Notes under the pieces: generated by a model
What the model was told of the DNA's origin: nothing
The model's database searches: none
Seen by the model: the letters and a program-made list of their open reading frames with translations, nothing else
Part shown: positions 7,005 through 16,514 of the stretch, piece by piece
Layout of the letters: each line of letters opens with the position of its first letter
Numbering within the stretch: position 1 is the stretch's first letter
Assembly: GCA_017629835.1 (NCBI GenBank)
Contig: JAGBWK010000009.1
Location: 1 to 47,096 of the forward strand
Length of the DNA stretch: 47,096 nt
From: Muribaculaceae bacterium
Lineage (GTDB): Bacteria; Bacteroidota; Bacteroidia; Bacteroidales; Muribaculaceae
Direction: 5' to 3'
Translations under genes and position numbers: made by a program

Positions 7005-10000
7005 ATGGTAAAAGCTTGGAAAGAACAGGTTGTAATCCCAACTTACGAGCCTGGCGCACCAGAGAAAAATCCTATCTTTCTCGAAAAACGCGTGTATCAA
7101 GGCAGTAGCGGTGTGGTTTATCCCTATCCAGTAATTGAGTCAATCTCCGACGAGAAAACCGACCACACATACAATGCCGTATTCATTGAAAATGAGTATA
7201 TCAAAGTGATGATTCTGCCCGAATTGGGTGGCCGCATACAAATGGCGTATGACAAGATTAAGGAGCGCCATTTCATCTACTACAATCAGGTGATTAAGCC
7301 TGCGCTCGTGGGTCTTGCAGGTCCATGGATATCGGGTGGTATTGAGTTCAACTGGCCTCAGCATCATCGTCCTTCGACATTTATGCCTGTCGATTGCAAA
7401 ATTGAGGAGAATGCCGACGGCTCAGTGACCGTGTGGGTCAATGAACGTGAACGTATGTTCCACCAAAAGGGTATGGCAGGCTTCACGCTGCGTCCCGGTC
7501 ACGCATATATCGAAATCAAGGGTGTGCTTTACAATCCCACCCCAATGCCTCAAACCTTCCTTTGGTGGGCTAACCCAGCTGTAGCTGTCAACGACGACTA
7601 TCAGAGCGTGTTCCCACCAGATATTAACGCTGTATTCGACCATGGTAAACGTGCTGTAAGCTCGTTCCCCATTGCTACCGGCACATATTATAAAATGGAC
7701 TATTCGGCAGGTGTCGATATCTCCAACTATCGCAACATCTACGTGCCCACTTCGTATATGGCTGTCAACTCGAGATACAATTTCGAGGGTGGTTACGAGA
7801 ATGATACTCAGGCTGGTATGCTTCACGTTGCATCGCACCACGTCTCTCCCGGCAAAAAACAGTGGACGTGGGGTAATGGCGACTTCGGTCGAGCTTGGGA
7901 CCGCAACCTTACAGATGAAGATGGTCCATACATCGAACTTATGGCAGGTGTATATACCGAAAATCAGCCCGACTTCACTTGGCTTATGCCATACGAGGAA
8001 AAAGCATTCACGCAGTATTTCCTACCATATCGTGAGCTTGGCATCGTGAAGAATGCAAGCAAGGATATTCTGCTCAATATTGACCCAGTTGAAGAGGGAC
8101 GTGTAAACCTCAAATTGTTTGCAACATCGGCTCGCGACATCAATGTCAAGTTGATGAATAATGAGGGCGCTGTGATTTGCGACAAGAATATAAGCGTTTC
8201 GCCTGAGAATGTTTACGACGAAGTGATTGAGGTGGGAGCTACACAGTTTGCCGACCTGCGTGTTATCATTGCTGATATGGCAGGAAAAGAACTCCTCACT
8301 TGGGAGCCTGAACCTGATGAAGTTCGCCCAATTCCCGATGCAGCCGAAGCAGCTCTTCGCCCCGAAGAAATCAAAACTGTAGAGCAACTTTTCCTCACAG
8401 GCTTGCACCTCGAACAGTATCGCCACGCTACATTTAACCCAGTAGATTACTATGAAGAGGGTTTGCGTCGCGATCCTATCGACTACCGATGCAACAATGC
8501 TCTCGGACTTTGGTATATCCGCAAAGGCCGATTCGATAAGGCAGAGCAGTATCTGCGCACAGCAGTGAAAGTACTGACTAAGCGCAATCCTAATCCGTAT
8601 GACGGCGAACCATTGTATAACCTTGGCGTTGCGTTGAAATTCCAAGGCCGTTTCGACGAAGCATACGACAAATTCTATAAGGCAACGTGGAATGCAGCAT
8701 GGCAGGATGCTGGTTACTTTGCTTGCGCGCAAATTTCGGCAATGCAAGGTCGACTCGACGATGCACTCTATGAAGTGGATCGCTCACTTGTGCGCAACTG
8801 GCACAACCACAAAGCTCGCGCATTGAAAGCCGCGTTGCTCGTAAAATTAGGTCGCGAAGAGGATGCTAAGCGTTGGATTGCTGAATCGCTCGCTATCGAC
8901 CCATTCAACTTTGGTTGCGTATGGGAAGGTATTAAGATTGGATGCGAAGGTTGCACGCTCGACTATCTTGCTGAGATGATGCGCAACGACGAAAACGATT
9001 ACGACCAGATTGCTCTCGACTATAATGCTGCTGGTGGCTACGACGATGCTGTCGCTATCTGGAAAATGGCAGTAGCTAATGGCGCAGTTACGCCAATGAG
9101 CCGCTACTATATGGGATATTGCTACGCAATGTCGGGCAAAGAAAGCGAAGCTAAAGCCACATTCAAAGAAGCGGCTACAATTGCCCCCGATTTCTGTTTC
9201 CCCAACAGATTGGAAGCAATTCTCGCGCTGAATATGGCAATGGCAATGAACGAAAACGATGCTCGTGCACCATATTATCTTGGTAACCTCTACTACGACA
9301 AGCGTCAGTACGACCTCGCAATTTCGTTGTGGAACAAATCGGCTGAGCTTGAGCCTACGTTCCCAACAGTGTCGCGCAACCTTGCGTTGGCTACATTCAA
9401 CAAGCTCGACGACAAGCAGAAAGCGCTCGAATTAATGGAGCGTGCGTTTAGCCTTGACACTACCGACTCACGCGTGCTCATGGAGCTTGACCAACTGTAT
9501 AAGCGTCTTGGACATGATCATGCGAAGCGTTTGGCGTTCCTCGAACAATATCCCGAACTCATCAAGCAACGCGACGACCTGCTGCTCGAACAGATTACGC
9601 TGCTCAACCTCACTGGTGATTACACAAAAGCAATGCAGCTTCTTGACGGCCATATTTTCCACCCATGGGAAGGTGGCGAAGGTAAGGTGCCTGCACAGTA
9701 TCAACTTTGCCGCGTAGAATTGGCTAAGAAAGCAATCGAAGAGAATCGCCCAGCTGAGGCTGTGAAGCTGCTTGAAGAATGTTTGGTTTATCCTCATCAC
9801 CTCGGTGAAGGCAAACTCTACGGTGCCCTCGACAACGATTTCCTCTATCTCCTCGGTAAGGCTTACGACCTTATGGGTGAGCATAACAAGGCTGTTGAAT
9901 GTTGGACTGCTGGCACAAATGCGCCAACTGAGCCTGCTGCAGCGCTGTACTATAATGATGCTGCTCCCGATAAACTATTCTACGCAGCGATGTGTGAACG

Positions 10001-10304
10001 TGCACTCGGCAATGAGGCTAAGGCTCGCAGCCGCTTCAACCGACTCGTAGTTTATGGCGAACAGCATATCTTCGACGATATGAAGCCCGACTATTTCGCA
10101 GTGTCGTTGCCCGACTTGCTCGTATGGGACGGCGATTTGACTGAAACTAACCGTGTACACTGTTTGTATATGATGGGTCTTGGTCACTACGGATTGGGCG
10201 ACAAGGCTAAGTCGGATAAATTCCTCGACGAAGCGCTCCAAATCAATCCTAACCATATCGGCATTTATGCTTCAAAATCGTTTATGACATACAACGATAA
10301 GTAA
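7005..10304 (+). CDS. DUF5107 domain protein with long TPR region
   Basis: A 1099-residue protein without a signal peptide, so probably cytoplasmic. Residues about 30-345 form a DUF5107 domain, a beta-sandwich that resembles aldose-epimerase-like sugar-binding folds. Visible landmarks are LPELGGRIQMAYDK, AGPWISGGIEFNWPQHHRPS and PYIELMAGVYTENQPDF. From about 450 to the C-terminus there are repeated TPR-like helical hairpins, for example A-L-G-L-W-Y-I-R-K-G-R-F-D-K-A and A-P-Y-Y-L-G-N-L-Y-Y-D-K-R-Q-Y-D-L-A. The family is uncharacterised to my knowledge. Its place directly behind a sugar transporter under a divergent AraC gene suggests a role in handling that sugar or its conjugate, perhaps binding, epimerising or hydrolysing it. 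No catalytic residue can be assigned. Confidence 0.88.
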   Translation: MVKAWKEQVVIPTYEPGAPEKNPIFLEKRVYQGSSGVVYPYPVIESISDEKTDHTYNAVFIENEYIKVMILPELGGRIQMAYDKIKERHFIYYNQVIKPALVGLAGPWISGGIEFNWPQHHRPSTFMPVDCKIEENADGSVTVWVNERERMFHQKGMAGFTLRPGHAYIEIKGVLYNPTPMPQTFLWWANPAVAVNDDYQSVFPPDINAVFDHGKRAVSSFPIATGTYYKMDYSAGVDISNYRNIYVPTSYMAVNSRYNFEGGYENDTQAGMLHVASHHVSPGKKQWTWGNGDFGRAWDRNLTDEDGPYIELMAGVYTENQPDFTWLMPYEEKAFTQYFLPYRELGIVKNASKDILLNIDPVEEGRVNLKLFATSARDINVKLMNNEGAVICDKNISVSPENVYDEVIEVGATQFADLRVIIADMAGKELLTWEPEPDEVRPIPDAAEAALRPEEIKTVEQLFLTGLHLEQYRHATFNPVDYYEEGLRRDPIDYRCNNALGLWYIRKGRFDKAEQYLRTAVKVLTKRNPNPYDGEPLYNLGVALKFQGRFDEAYDKFYKATWNAAWQDAGYFACAQISAMQGRLDDALYEVDRSLVRNWHNHKARALKAALLVKLGREEDAKRWIAESLAIDPFNFGCVWEGIKIGCEGCTLDYLAEMMRNDENDYDQIALDYNAAGGYDDAVAIWKMAVANGAVTPMSRYYMGYCYAMSGKESEAKATFKEAATIAPDFCFPNRLEAILALNMAMAMNENDARAPYYLGNLYYDKRQYDLAISLWNKSAELEPTFPTVSRNLALATFNKLDDKQKALELMERAFSLDTTDSRVLMELDQLYKRLGHDHAKRLAFLEQYPELIKQRDDLLLEQITLLNLTGDYTKAMQLLDGHIFHPWEGGEGKVPAQYQLCRVELAKKAIEENRPAEAVKLLEECLVYPHHLGEGKLYGALDNDFLYLLGKAYDLMGEHNKAVECWTAGTNAPTEPAAALYYNDAAPDKLFYAAMCERALGNEAKARSRFNRLVVYGEQHIFDDMKPDYFAVSLPDLLVWDGDLTETNRVHCLYMMGLGHYGLGDKAKSDKFLDEALQINPNHIGIYASKSFMTYNDK

Positions 10305-10367
10305 TTGAACTATAGTAATGTAATATTTTTGCATAGGTAATAGGTAACACACTATGGTAAAAAAGAG

Positions 10368-10400
10368 GAGAGCCGGTGATGAGCCGGCTCTCTAATTTTT
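10368..10400. terminator. Bidirectional terminator between the DUF5107 gene and cls
   Basis: GAGAGCCGG (10368-10376) pairs with CCGGCTCTC (10384-10392) around a 7-base loop. TAATTTTT follows, and an A-rich run precedes it (10359-10364), so it can serve both converging genes. Confidence 0.85.
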
Positions 10401-10480
10401 GTATGCGAAATGTAAGAAGGTGCGGGAGGATTGGGAGAGGGGCTCAGAGTTTAGTGTTTAGTGTGGAGGATAGGGTGATG

Positions 10481-11920
10481 TTAGAGGATTGGGGCGAACA
10501 GTCGCATTAGTGACTCTGCAATCTTCGACGACACTGGTCGCTTAGCCCAGTTTTGTGGTTGAACGAGGGTGGAATTGCTGAGGTCTTCCATGAAGCGGGC
10601 TGTGAGTCGGCTATTGAATTCCTTTGAATAAAGGAATAGGTTGCTTTCGAAATTGTGTTCAAAGCTGCGGAAGTCGAAGTTGGTTGAGCCAACAGAGCAG
10701 AATTCGTCGTCGACAATCAGGGTTTTGCTGTGGAGCATTCCCTCTTCGTAGAAATACACTTTTATGCCGGCTTGCAAGCACTCCTTGATGTAGGATAGCG
10801 AAGCGTAGTGCATCAAAACGGAGTCGGTGGTTCGTGGAATCATAATCCTGACGTCGATTTTTGATAGCGCAGCGGCTTCGAGCGCGCGGAGCAATGCGTC
10901 GGTGGGCAGGAAATAGGGGGTTTGCAAGTAGATTGATTTTTTAGCATTGCCAATGGCTTTGAGGAAAACCATTGCGATGTTGCTCCAATTGCTTGCTGGG
11001 CCCGATGTCACGAGCTGCATACTGATGTTGCTGTCGGTTGGGGGGCAATCGTCGGGCGAGAAGTCCTCTGGAATAGGTTGCCCCATGAAATGCCAGTCGG
11101 TAGCGAATGAGTGGTTGAGCGAGCGGATGATAGGTCCTTTGAGGCGCAGGTGGGTGTCGCGCCATGTTTTGAAACGTCCGCCAGTGACGTATCTGTCGGC
11201 AATGTTCATGCCACCGATATAGCCGATGTTGCCGTCGATAATAACGATTTTGCGGTGGTTGCGCCAATTTATGCGGCTGCCAAGGAATGGAAATGTAACC
11301 TTAAAGAATGGGTATATCTCCACTCCGGCATTGGTCATTCGCTTGATGAATTTGCGTGAGGTTTTGAAGCTTCCAACGTGGTCGTAGATTATTCGCACCG
11401 TAACGCCTGCTTTGGCTTTTTCGATGAGTGCGTCGGCAACTTGCTTGCCTATTTCGTCGTCGTTGAATATGTAATATTGTATGTAGATGAATTTCTGAGC
11501 GTTGCGGATGTCGTCGAGGAGCACGTCGAATTTCTCCTTGCCCGACTCCATGATTGTGGCTTCGTTGTTGCTATAGCAAGGGGAATTTACCAACGAATGT
11601 CCGAGCTTGATTTGCTGGATGCTTTCGGCGGATAAGCCGCTTCGCGAGGCAACGAAATTAGTGGCGTGTTCGTAGCGTTTAAGTCGGCGACGATTGCGCT
11701 TCGAGATGAAGCGTTTGTTTTTGATGCTTCTTCCAAACAGGATGTAGAGGCCTAATCCAACAACTGGTACAACGAGAAGCACCGTAATCCACGCCAACGA
11801 TTTTACGGGATTGCGGTTTTCGGAAATTATCACGCCAATAATCGAAAGGATAGTCAGGACGTAGAGAATGTTCAGCGTCCAGTAGAGCCAGTTGGCAATA
11901 TATATGCTTGCTAAAATCAT
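10481..11920 (-). CDS. cls: Cardiolipin synthase (phospholipase D superfamily)
   Basis: A 479-residue inner-membrane enzyme that condenses two phosphatidylglycerols into cardiolipin and glycerol. Two N-terminal hydrophobic helices (about 5-30 and 42-62, the PLDc_N region) precede two HKD motifs: H222-x-K224-x4-D229 in NHRKIVIIDGNIGYIGG, and H397-x-K399-x4-D404 in HSKTLIVDDEFCSVGSTNFD. Both catalytic triads are intact, and the length is typical of bacterial ClsA. It is separated by 120 bases from the lipoprotein gene upstream and ends near a shared bidirectional terminator. No obvious promoter match was found in that 120-base gap, so it may be read through from the galE unit. Confidence 0.94.
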   Translation of the reverse strand: MILASIYIANWLYWTLNILYVLTILSIIGVIISENRNPVKSLAWITVLLVVPVVGLGLYILFGRSIKNKRFISKRNRRRLKRYEHATNFVASRSGLSAESIQQIKLGHSLVNSPCYSNNEATIMESGKEKFDVLLDDIRNAQKFIYIQYYIFNDDEIGKQVADALIEKAKAGVTVRIIYDHVGSFKTSRKFIKRMTNAGVEIYPFFKVTFPFLGSRINWRNHRKIVIIDGNIGYIGGMNIADRYVTGGRFKTWRDTHLRLKGPIIRSLNHSFATDWHFMGQPIPEDFSPDDCPPTDSNISMQLVTSGPASNWSNIAMVFLKAIGNAKKSIYLQTPYFLPTDALLRALEAAALSKIDVRIMIPRTTDSVLMHYASLSYIKECLQAGIKVYFYEEGMLHSKTLIVDDEFCSVGSTNFDFRSFEHNFESNLFLYSKEFNSRLTARFMEDLSNSTLVQPQNWAKRPVSSKIAESLMRLFAPIL

Positions 11921-12040
11921 AACTATGTGGTGTTACAACGCTTAGCAGTGAGGTTTGGTTTGCAATTCAATGGCGAAATTGGTGTGAAATCAGCGTGTTA
12001 ACCCTCTTGCCTTAGTTTTTATGGTATCTGTGAGAGTGTG

Positions 12041-12454
12041 TTAGTCCAATCGTTGGTTGAGGTCGTCGTTGAGTAGGTCGACGATGAGTCGCAATTCGTA
12101 GAGTTGATTGTAGAGCGGCAGATTGCTCTCAGTCAGGTTAGGGCGATTGCGAACGAGTATGCGCCACATGCGTTCGCCCATTTCAACACGAGCTACAAAC
12201 GCAGTGTCGGCCATAGCTTCGAGGAATGCATCGTCGAAATCTTGCGAGTCGTTTTCGTCAAGGAGTGAGTTCAGTCGGTCCTGTTGCTCTTGCAGAAGGA
12301 TGCGGTCTTGCTCAATCATTTCGGCAGTTTCTTCTGGCGAAAGTTCACGCTCTGAGGCTATGTTGCAAAGCTCAGTAGCACGTTCCCGGTCGTAACCCGA
12401 CTGAGAACATGCTGTCAGAGCTAAAAGCAGTATGAGAAGATATTTCTTCATCAA
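12041..12454 (-). CDS. Small lipoprotein, function unknown
   Basis: A 137-residue protein starting MMKKYLLILLLALTACSQ, a lipoprotein signal with lipobox LTAC and lipidated Cys16. The rest is strongly acidic and helical, likely a short coiled coil (about 35-65 and 105-135). No known domain was recognised. It follows galE after 19 bases on the same strand, so it is probably cotranscribed with it, though no functional link is evident. Confidence 0.8.
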   Translation of the reverse strand: MMKKYLLILLLALTACSQSGYDRERATELCNIASERELSPEETAEMIEQDRILLQEQQDRLNSLLDENDSQDFDDAFLEAMADTAFVARVEMGERMWRILVRNRPNLTESNLPLYNQLYELRLIVDLLNDDLNQRLD

Positions 12455-12473
12455 TTGATTGATAGTTTGACGA

Positions 12474-13517
12474 TTACATAATGCCGCGTTCGCGGAGACG
12501 GCATTGCCAAGCCCATGCTGAGCGCATTGTGTCGTCGATAGGAGTTTCAGCTTTCCAGCCTAAAACTTCGTTGGCGTAAGTTGGGTCGGCCCATACTTTT
12601 TCGATGTCGCCAGCGCGGCGTCCAACAATCTTGCGAGGCACTTTTACGCCAGTTGCGCGTTCGAACGATTCAAGCAATTCGAGCACCGATACGCCGTCGC
12701 CTGTGCCGAGGTTGAAGATTTCGATTTTTTCTTCCGATTTGTCTTCGAGCATACGTTCAACTGCTACAACGTGAGCTTTTGCAAGGTCAACGACGTTGAT
12801 ATAGTCGCGGATGCAAGAGCCGTCGCGAGTGTTGTAGTCGTTGCCAAACACGCTGAGTTCTTTGCGGATGCCGATAGCGGCTTGAGTAACGTAGGGTATA
12901 AGGTTTTGAGGAACGCCGTTGGGCAATTCGCCAATTTCAGCCGATGGGTGAGCGCCTACAGGGTTGAAGTAGCGAAGGATTACGCTCTTATATGGTGCTC
13001 CGGCATAGATAGCGTCGGTGATAATCTCTTCTGAGATTTGCTTAGTGTTGCCGTAGGGTGAAGTAGCTTTTTTGATTGGCGATTTTTCGGTAACAGGGTT
13101 CACGTCGGGCTCGCCATAAACGGTGCAAGATGAAGAGAATACGATGCCTTTTACGTCGTTTTCGCCCATGAGGTCGAGCAGGTTGAGCAATGTGTTGAGG
13201 TTGTTGCGATAGTAGAGGATAGGTTTGGTCATTGATTCGCCAACAGCCTTGCTTGCTGCAAAGTTGATGATGCCTTTGATGTCGGGATAGTCGGCAAACA
13301 ATTTTTTGAGTGCATCGAAATCGGTGCAGTCAGCTTCGACGAAGTCGGGGCGAATGCCGGTGATGCGTTCAATGCCGTCGATAACGTCAGCGTTGGAATT
13401 CGATAGGTTGTCGATAATGACTACCGAGTAGCCAGCATTTTGGAGTTCGACTACGGTGTGTGAGCCAATGTAGCCAGTGCCACCAGTGACGAGGATTCTA
13501 CCTTTTTGATTGCTCAT
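12474..13517 (-). CDS. galE: UDP-glucose 4-epimerase
   Basis: A 347-residue SDR-family enzyme interconverting UDP-glucose and UDP-galactose with bound NAD. The Rossmann motif TGGTGYIGSH (residues 11-20) is at the N-terminus. The catalytic set is present: SSSCTVYG with Ser130 and Y155-x3-K159 in SPYGNTK. Length and the C-terminal W-x-A-E-T-P-I-D-D region fit GalE. It supplies UDP-galactose for surface polysaccharide and allows galactose use. A promoter lies about 130 bases upstream, and the small lipoprotein gene follows closely. Confidence 0.95.
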   Translation of the reverse strand: MSNQKGRILVTGGTGYIGSHTVVELQNAGYSVVIIDNLSNSNADVIDGIERITGIRPDFVEADCTDFDALKKLFADYPDIKGIINFAASKAVGESMTKPILYYRNNLNTLLNLLDLMGENDVKGIVFSSSCTVYGEPDVNPVTEKSPIKKATSPYGNTKQISEEIITDAIYAGAPYKSVILRYFNPVGAHPSAEIGELPNGVPQNLIPYVTQAAIGIRKELSVFGNDYNTRDGSCIRDYINVVDLAKAHVVAVERMLEDKSEEKIEIFNLGTGDGVSVLELLESFERATGVKVPRKIVGRRAGDIEKVWADPTYANEVLGWKAETPIDDTMRSAWAWQCRLRERGIM

Positions 13518-13644
13518 GGTTGGTTATTTATTAAGTAAGGAATAGCGGTTAAAAAAAGGATTCACGTACTTTGAAGAAAACATTCGTCGATGTTGCAAAT
13601 CAGCAATATAGACAGATGAAGTCGTCAAAATAAATGCAGATTCA

Positions 13645-13676
13645 CAAAGTTAAAAAAAATTGGCAAAGTTCACAAC
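13645..13676 (-). promoter_or_regulatory. Promoter for galE
   Basis: The minus strand reads GTTG (13676-13673), a 20-base spacer and TAACTTTG (13652-13645), an exact TAnnTTTG box. The inferred start near 13639 gives a leader of about 120 bases. The rest of the 13518-13806 gap holds no gene that I can see. Confidence 0.6.
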
Positions 13677-13806
13677 TCAAATCACTAATTTGTTGCCTAA
13701 ATTCTTTCACGACACCCCTGTATGACTTAGATTTCGCCTAATTTCTACAAATAATTGGAGGAAGATAGAGGGGGCTTGGGGCGATTGCAGCGGTAGAGAG
13801 TGTGAA

Positions 13807-15684
13807 TTAATGTGTGTTGGAGGGGGCGATGACGTGCATTTGGCAGTTCTTGCAGTCGAAGTCGAGGCGATAACTGAAGCCTGCTCCGCGTAGCCACAAG
13901 GGGCTTTTGAGGTTTTTGCCTGAGGCTTCTTTTAGGCATGCGCCTAATTCGCGACGCAAGCAGTAGCGTGTGGTCATCACGCGCAAATCTTCCAGCGGGA
14001 GCTGCTTGTTGGCTTCGAGTGCAGGCTCAGCGACTTTGCATCCAATTGATTCGTAAAACTCGCGCGCCATACTGTTGGAAATGTTGTCGTGGCGAGTTGC
14101 TACAGCGGGAGCATTTGCGATTTCGGCTTCAGGCTTGCGTCGATAGGTGCGGCGCTTTGTAGCTGAGAGGGTTAGCATCAGTGCGTCGATGAGTTTGCGT
14201 CGCAACTCGGATAGAACTGAGGCTGGGATAAATGCGTCGCCTACGAGGTCGGTGAAATGCTCAATGCTGAATATCGTGTTGCCAAATTTCCTAAGAGTGC
14301 GTTCGCGATAGCCATTGTCTGGCTTTTCCGACTTTTGATATGGGATGTCGATGCTTACGGATATGGTGCCAATGTCGTTGACGTCGCCGTCTAAAACGAG
14401 TGTGGCATTATTGCCGCTCTCGCTTGGCTTGTGAGAAATTAGTCGTGCGGTTAGCGAAATGGGTATTAGTCGGGTGGCAGTAGGGCGCTCCATTGATTCT
14501 TCCCATTGGCGGTCGTAAGAGCGGTAGAGCTGAGTGCCGTTAGGTAGTTGCAACGACTCGAAAAGGTGGATTCTGCGACCTTCGATGCGGTTGGCGCGAA
14601 AGCCGCCACTTATGCCGTCGGGAGTGATGTAGGTCAATCCGTCGCCATTGGAGAGCGTGGATGCTGTTTTATCAGTCGATTTGTGGTTGAATTCAATCAG
14701 TTTGCCATTGCAGGAGCGCACTTCGCCGACTAATTCGCCTACAGCTTTAGGGGAGTCGAACGTAGCGAGAGAGCCTCGTTGTGGCTTCGTGAAGAAATAG
14801 TCGGTGTAACCGCGGTTGAACGACTTGCGAAGGTCGGGTGTGAACGACATGACGCTCTGCCCGCGTGAAGGTCGGTAATATTTATCGGGGTTTGCGGCGA
14901 TGATTTTGTCGAGTTGCTGGCGGTAGGCAGCAACGACATTTTTCACGTAGGAAGGATCCTTCAATCGGCCCTCAATCTTGAACGATGCGACGCCAGCTTC
15001 AGCCATTTGAGCCAACGACTCAATGCGGTTGAGGTCGCGCAACGATAAGAAATGCTTTTGGCGAGCGATTGTACGCCCCTCGCCGTCGATAAGGTCGTAG
15101 GGTAGGCGACACATTTGAGCGCAATTGCCACGGTTGGCGCTGCGCCCATTATTGACGTAACTTGCCTGACAATCACCACTATAACTAACGCATAAAGCGC
15201 CATGCACGAATGCTTCGACAGGGACATCGGTAGCATTGCACACCTCTTTCAATTCCTGTATGTTAAGCTCGCGAGCAACTACGATTTGGGAGAATCCGAG
15301 CGACTGAAGCATTCGGGCTTTCGCGGCGTTGCGAGTGTCCATTTGAGTTGAAGCATGCAACTCAATCGGGGGGATGTTCATTCGAAGGATAGCAGTGTCC
15401 TGCACTATCAGAGCGTCAACACCGATGCGATAGAGGTAGGCAATCATGCGCTCCACGTCGGCGAGTTCGTCGTCGAAAATTATCGTGTTGACCGTCACAT
15501 AGACTTTCACTCCGTAGGGTGCTGCGAAATCCACCAACTGGCGGATGTCGTCGAGCGAATTGGTGGCGCGGCAACGTGCTCCATGGCTTGGCGCACCGAT
15601 ATAAATGGCGTCGGCACCATGAAGTATAGCTTCGCGAGCCGTAGAGAGGTCACGAGCAGGAGCTAAAAGTTCAAGCGGTCTCAT
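13807..15684 (-). CDS. U32 family protein with DUF3656, RlhA-like
   Basis: A 625-residue cytoplasmic protein. The first 300 residues are a U32 TIM-barrel-like domain beginning LLAPARDLSTAREAILHGAD. It carries the Cys-rich GALCVSYSGDCQASY segment and the later NRGNCAQMC pair, which bind an Fe-S cluster in related proteins. A DUF3656-type region follows (about 370-500), and a last Cys cluster (FDCKNCQMHV) is near the end. E. coli RlhA (YdcP) has this architecture and hydroxylates 23S rRNA C2501 using prephenate-derived chemistry, so an rRNA hydroxylase is the likeliest role; the older name is peptidase U32. Its start overlaps the end of the PHP gene by 14 bases, indicating translational coupling. 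Confidence 0.9.
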   Translation of the reverse strand: MRPLELLAPARDLSTAREAILHGADAIYIGAPSHGARCRATNSLDDIRQLVDFAAPYGVKVYVTVNTIIFDDELADVERMIAYLYRIGVDALIVQDTAILRMNIPPIELHASTQMDTRNAAKARMLQSLGFSQIVVARELNIQELKEVCNATDVPVEAFVHGALCVSYSGDCQASYVNNGRSANRGNCAQMCRLPYDLIDGEGRTIARQKHFLSLRDLNRIESLAQMAEAGVASFKIEGRLKDPSYVKNVVAAYRQQLDKIIAANPDKYYRPSRGQSVMSFTPDLRKSFNRGYTDYFFTKPQRGSLATFDSPKAVGELVGEVRSCNGKLIEFNHKSTDKTASTLSNGDGLTYITPDGISGGFRANRIEGRRIHLFESLQLPNGTQLYRSYDRQWEESMERPTATRLIPISLTARLISHKPSESGNNATLVLDGDVNDIGTISVSIDIPYQKSEKPDNGYRERTLRKFGNTIFSIEHFTDLVGDAFIPASVLSELRRKLIDALMLTLSATKRRTYRRKPEAEIANAPAVATRHDNISNSMAREFYESIGCKVAEPALEANKQLPLEDLRVMTTRYCLRRELGACLKEASGKNLKSPLWLRGAGFSYRLDFDCKNCQMHVIAPSNTH

Positions 15685-16504
15685 CGTTGCTGCGAGTTAG
15701 TTGGTCAAGTATTTCAAACGCTTCGGGACGTCCGGCATTGATAAGTGCTGGAACGTGAGCGTCGCTGTTGACAATCAAAGGAGTGCCAGCATCAAGCAAG
15801 CGTTGCCAATGCTGCACAGCTGGAAACATGCGGTTGTGTTCGCGGTATGCTTTGGTGTTGATTTCGACGGTGATACCAGCTGCGATTATCTTGTCGATGA
15901 GCTCATTCACAAGGGCTTGATACCATTGCTCGCTCTCGATGCCAGGCTGATAATGCGAGGCGTTGTGCCCGATTTTGTCGAAATGTCCAATGATGTCGAA
16001 TCCGCCAGCTTCGACCATGCGGATTGATTGTTCGTAGAACTTTTCAATCACGTAGCGAATGTCGTTGTGGAAGAAGTCCGACATCTTGCGGCGGAATGAT
16101 TCGAAACGGCCGTCGATGTCGACATAGTGCCCCTCCTGCGAGGTGATGAAGTGTATCGAGCTAATGGTGTAGTCGAGGTTGAGCGACTGAAAATAGTCGT
16201 TGGTTGGTCCCCAGTGTTCCCCTAAATAGTCAATCTCCATTGAGCGGTAGAATTGGCAGTGGTCGCCGTGGGTTTTCGCTATGCGGTCGAACTCACGATT
16301 GTAGTCGTCGACGTGGCTACGAGTCATATTGCAGGTCGATGCGATAGGAATGGGGGAGTGGGGCGAAAATCCGTAGTGAGTGAATCCGCGAGCAACTACT
16401 TCGCGAGCAAACGCTTCCATTTGGGCGCGTCCGTCGCAAAATTCGGTGTGGGAATGAAAAGTGTAGTTGCGGCTGCCTTGTAGGATTTTGCGGAAATCAA
16501 TCAT
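15671..16504 (-). CDS. PHP-domain phosphoesterase, histidinol-phosphatase-like
   Basis: A 277-residue protein of the PHP superfamily. Metal-binding residues are visible: FHSHTEFCDG (His17 and His19), YGFSPHSP, EIDYLGEH, SIHF, and N-S-D-A-H-V near the C-terminus. The family includes HisK-type histidinol phosphatases, but no other histidine genes are nearby, so the true substrate is uncertain. It lies 10 bases after the TPR/PD40 gene and overlaps the U32 gene by 14 bases, forming one operon of three. Confidence 0.88.
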   Translation of the reverse strand: MIDFRKILQGSRNYTFHSHTEFCDGRAQMEAFAREVVARGFTHYGFSPHSPIPIASTCNMTRSHVDDYNREFDRIAKTHGDHCQFYRSMEIDYLGEHWGPTNDYFQSLNLDYTISSIHFITSQEGHYVDIDGRFESFRRKMSDFFHNDIRYVIEKFYEQSIRMVEAGGFDIIGHFDKIGHNASHYQPGIESEQWYQALVNELIDKIIAAGITVEINTKAYREHNRMFPAVQHWQRLLDAGTPLIVNSDAHVPALINAGRPEAFEILDQLTRSNDETA

Positions 16505-16514
16505 AGAGCGGTGC

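Noticed and set aside
10331..10353. Possible fourth copy of the 9-base repeat (GCATAGGTAATAGGTAACAC)
   Set aside because: Units are 7 bases apart, not 9, and only two are present.
13664..13671. Second possible galE -7 box (CAAAGTTC on the plus strand)
   Set aside because: The final base breaks the TAnnTTTG match; the neighbouring CAAAGTTA is exact and has a -33 element at the right distance.
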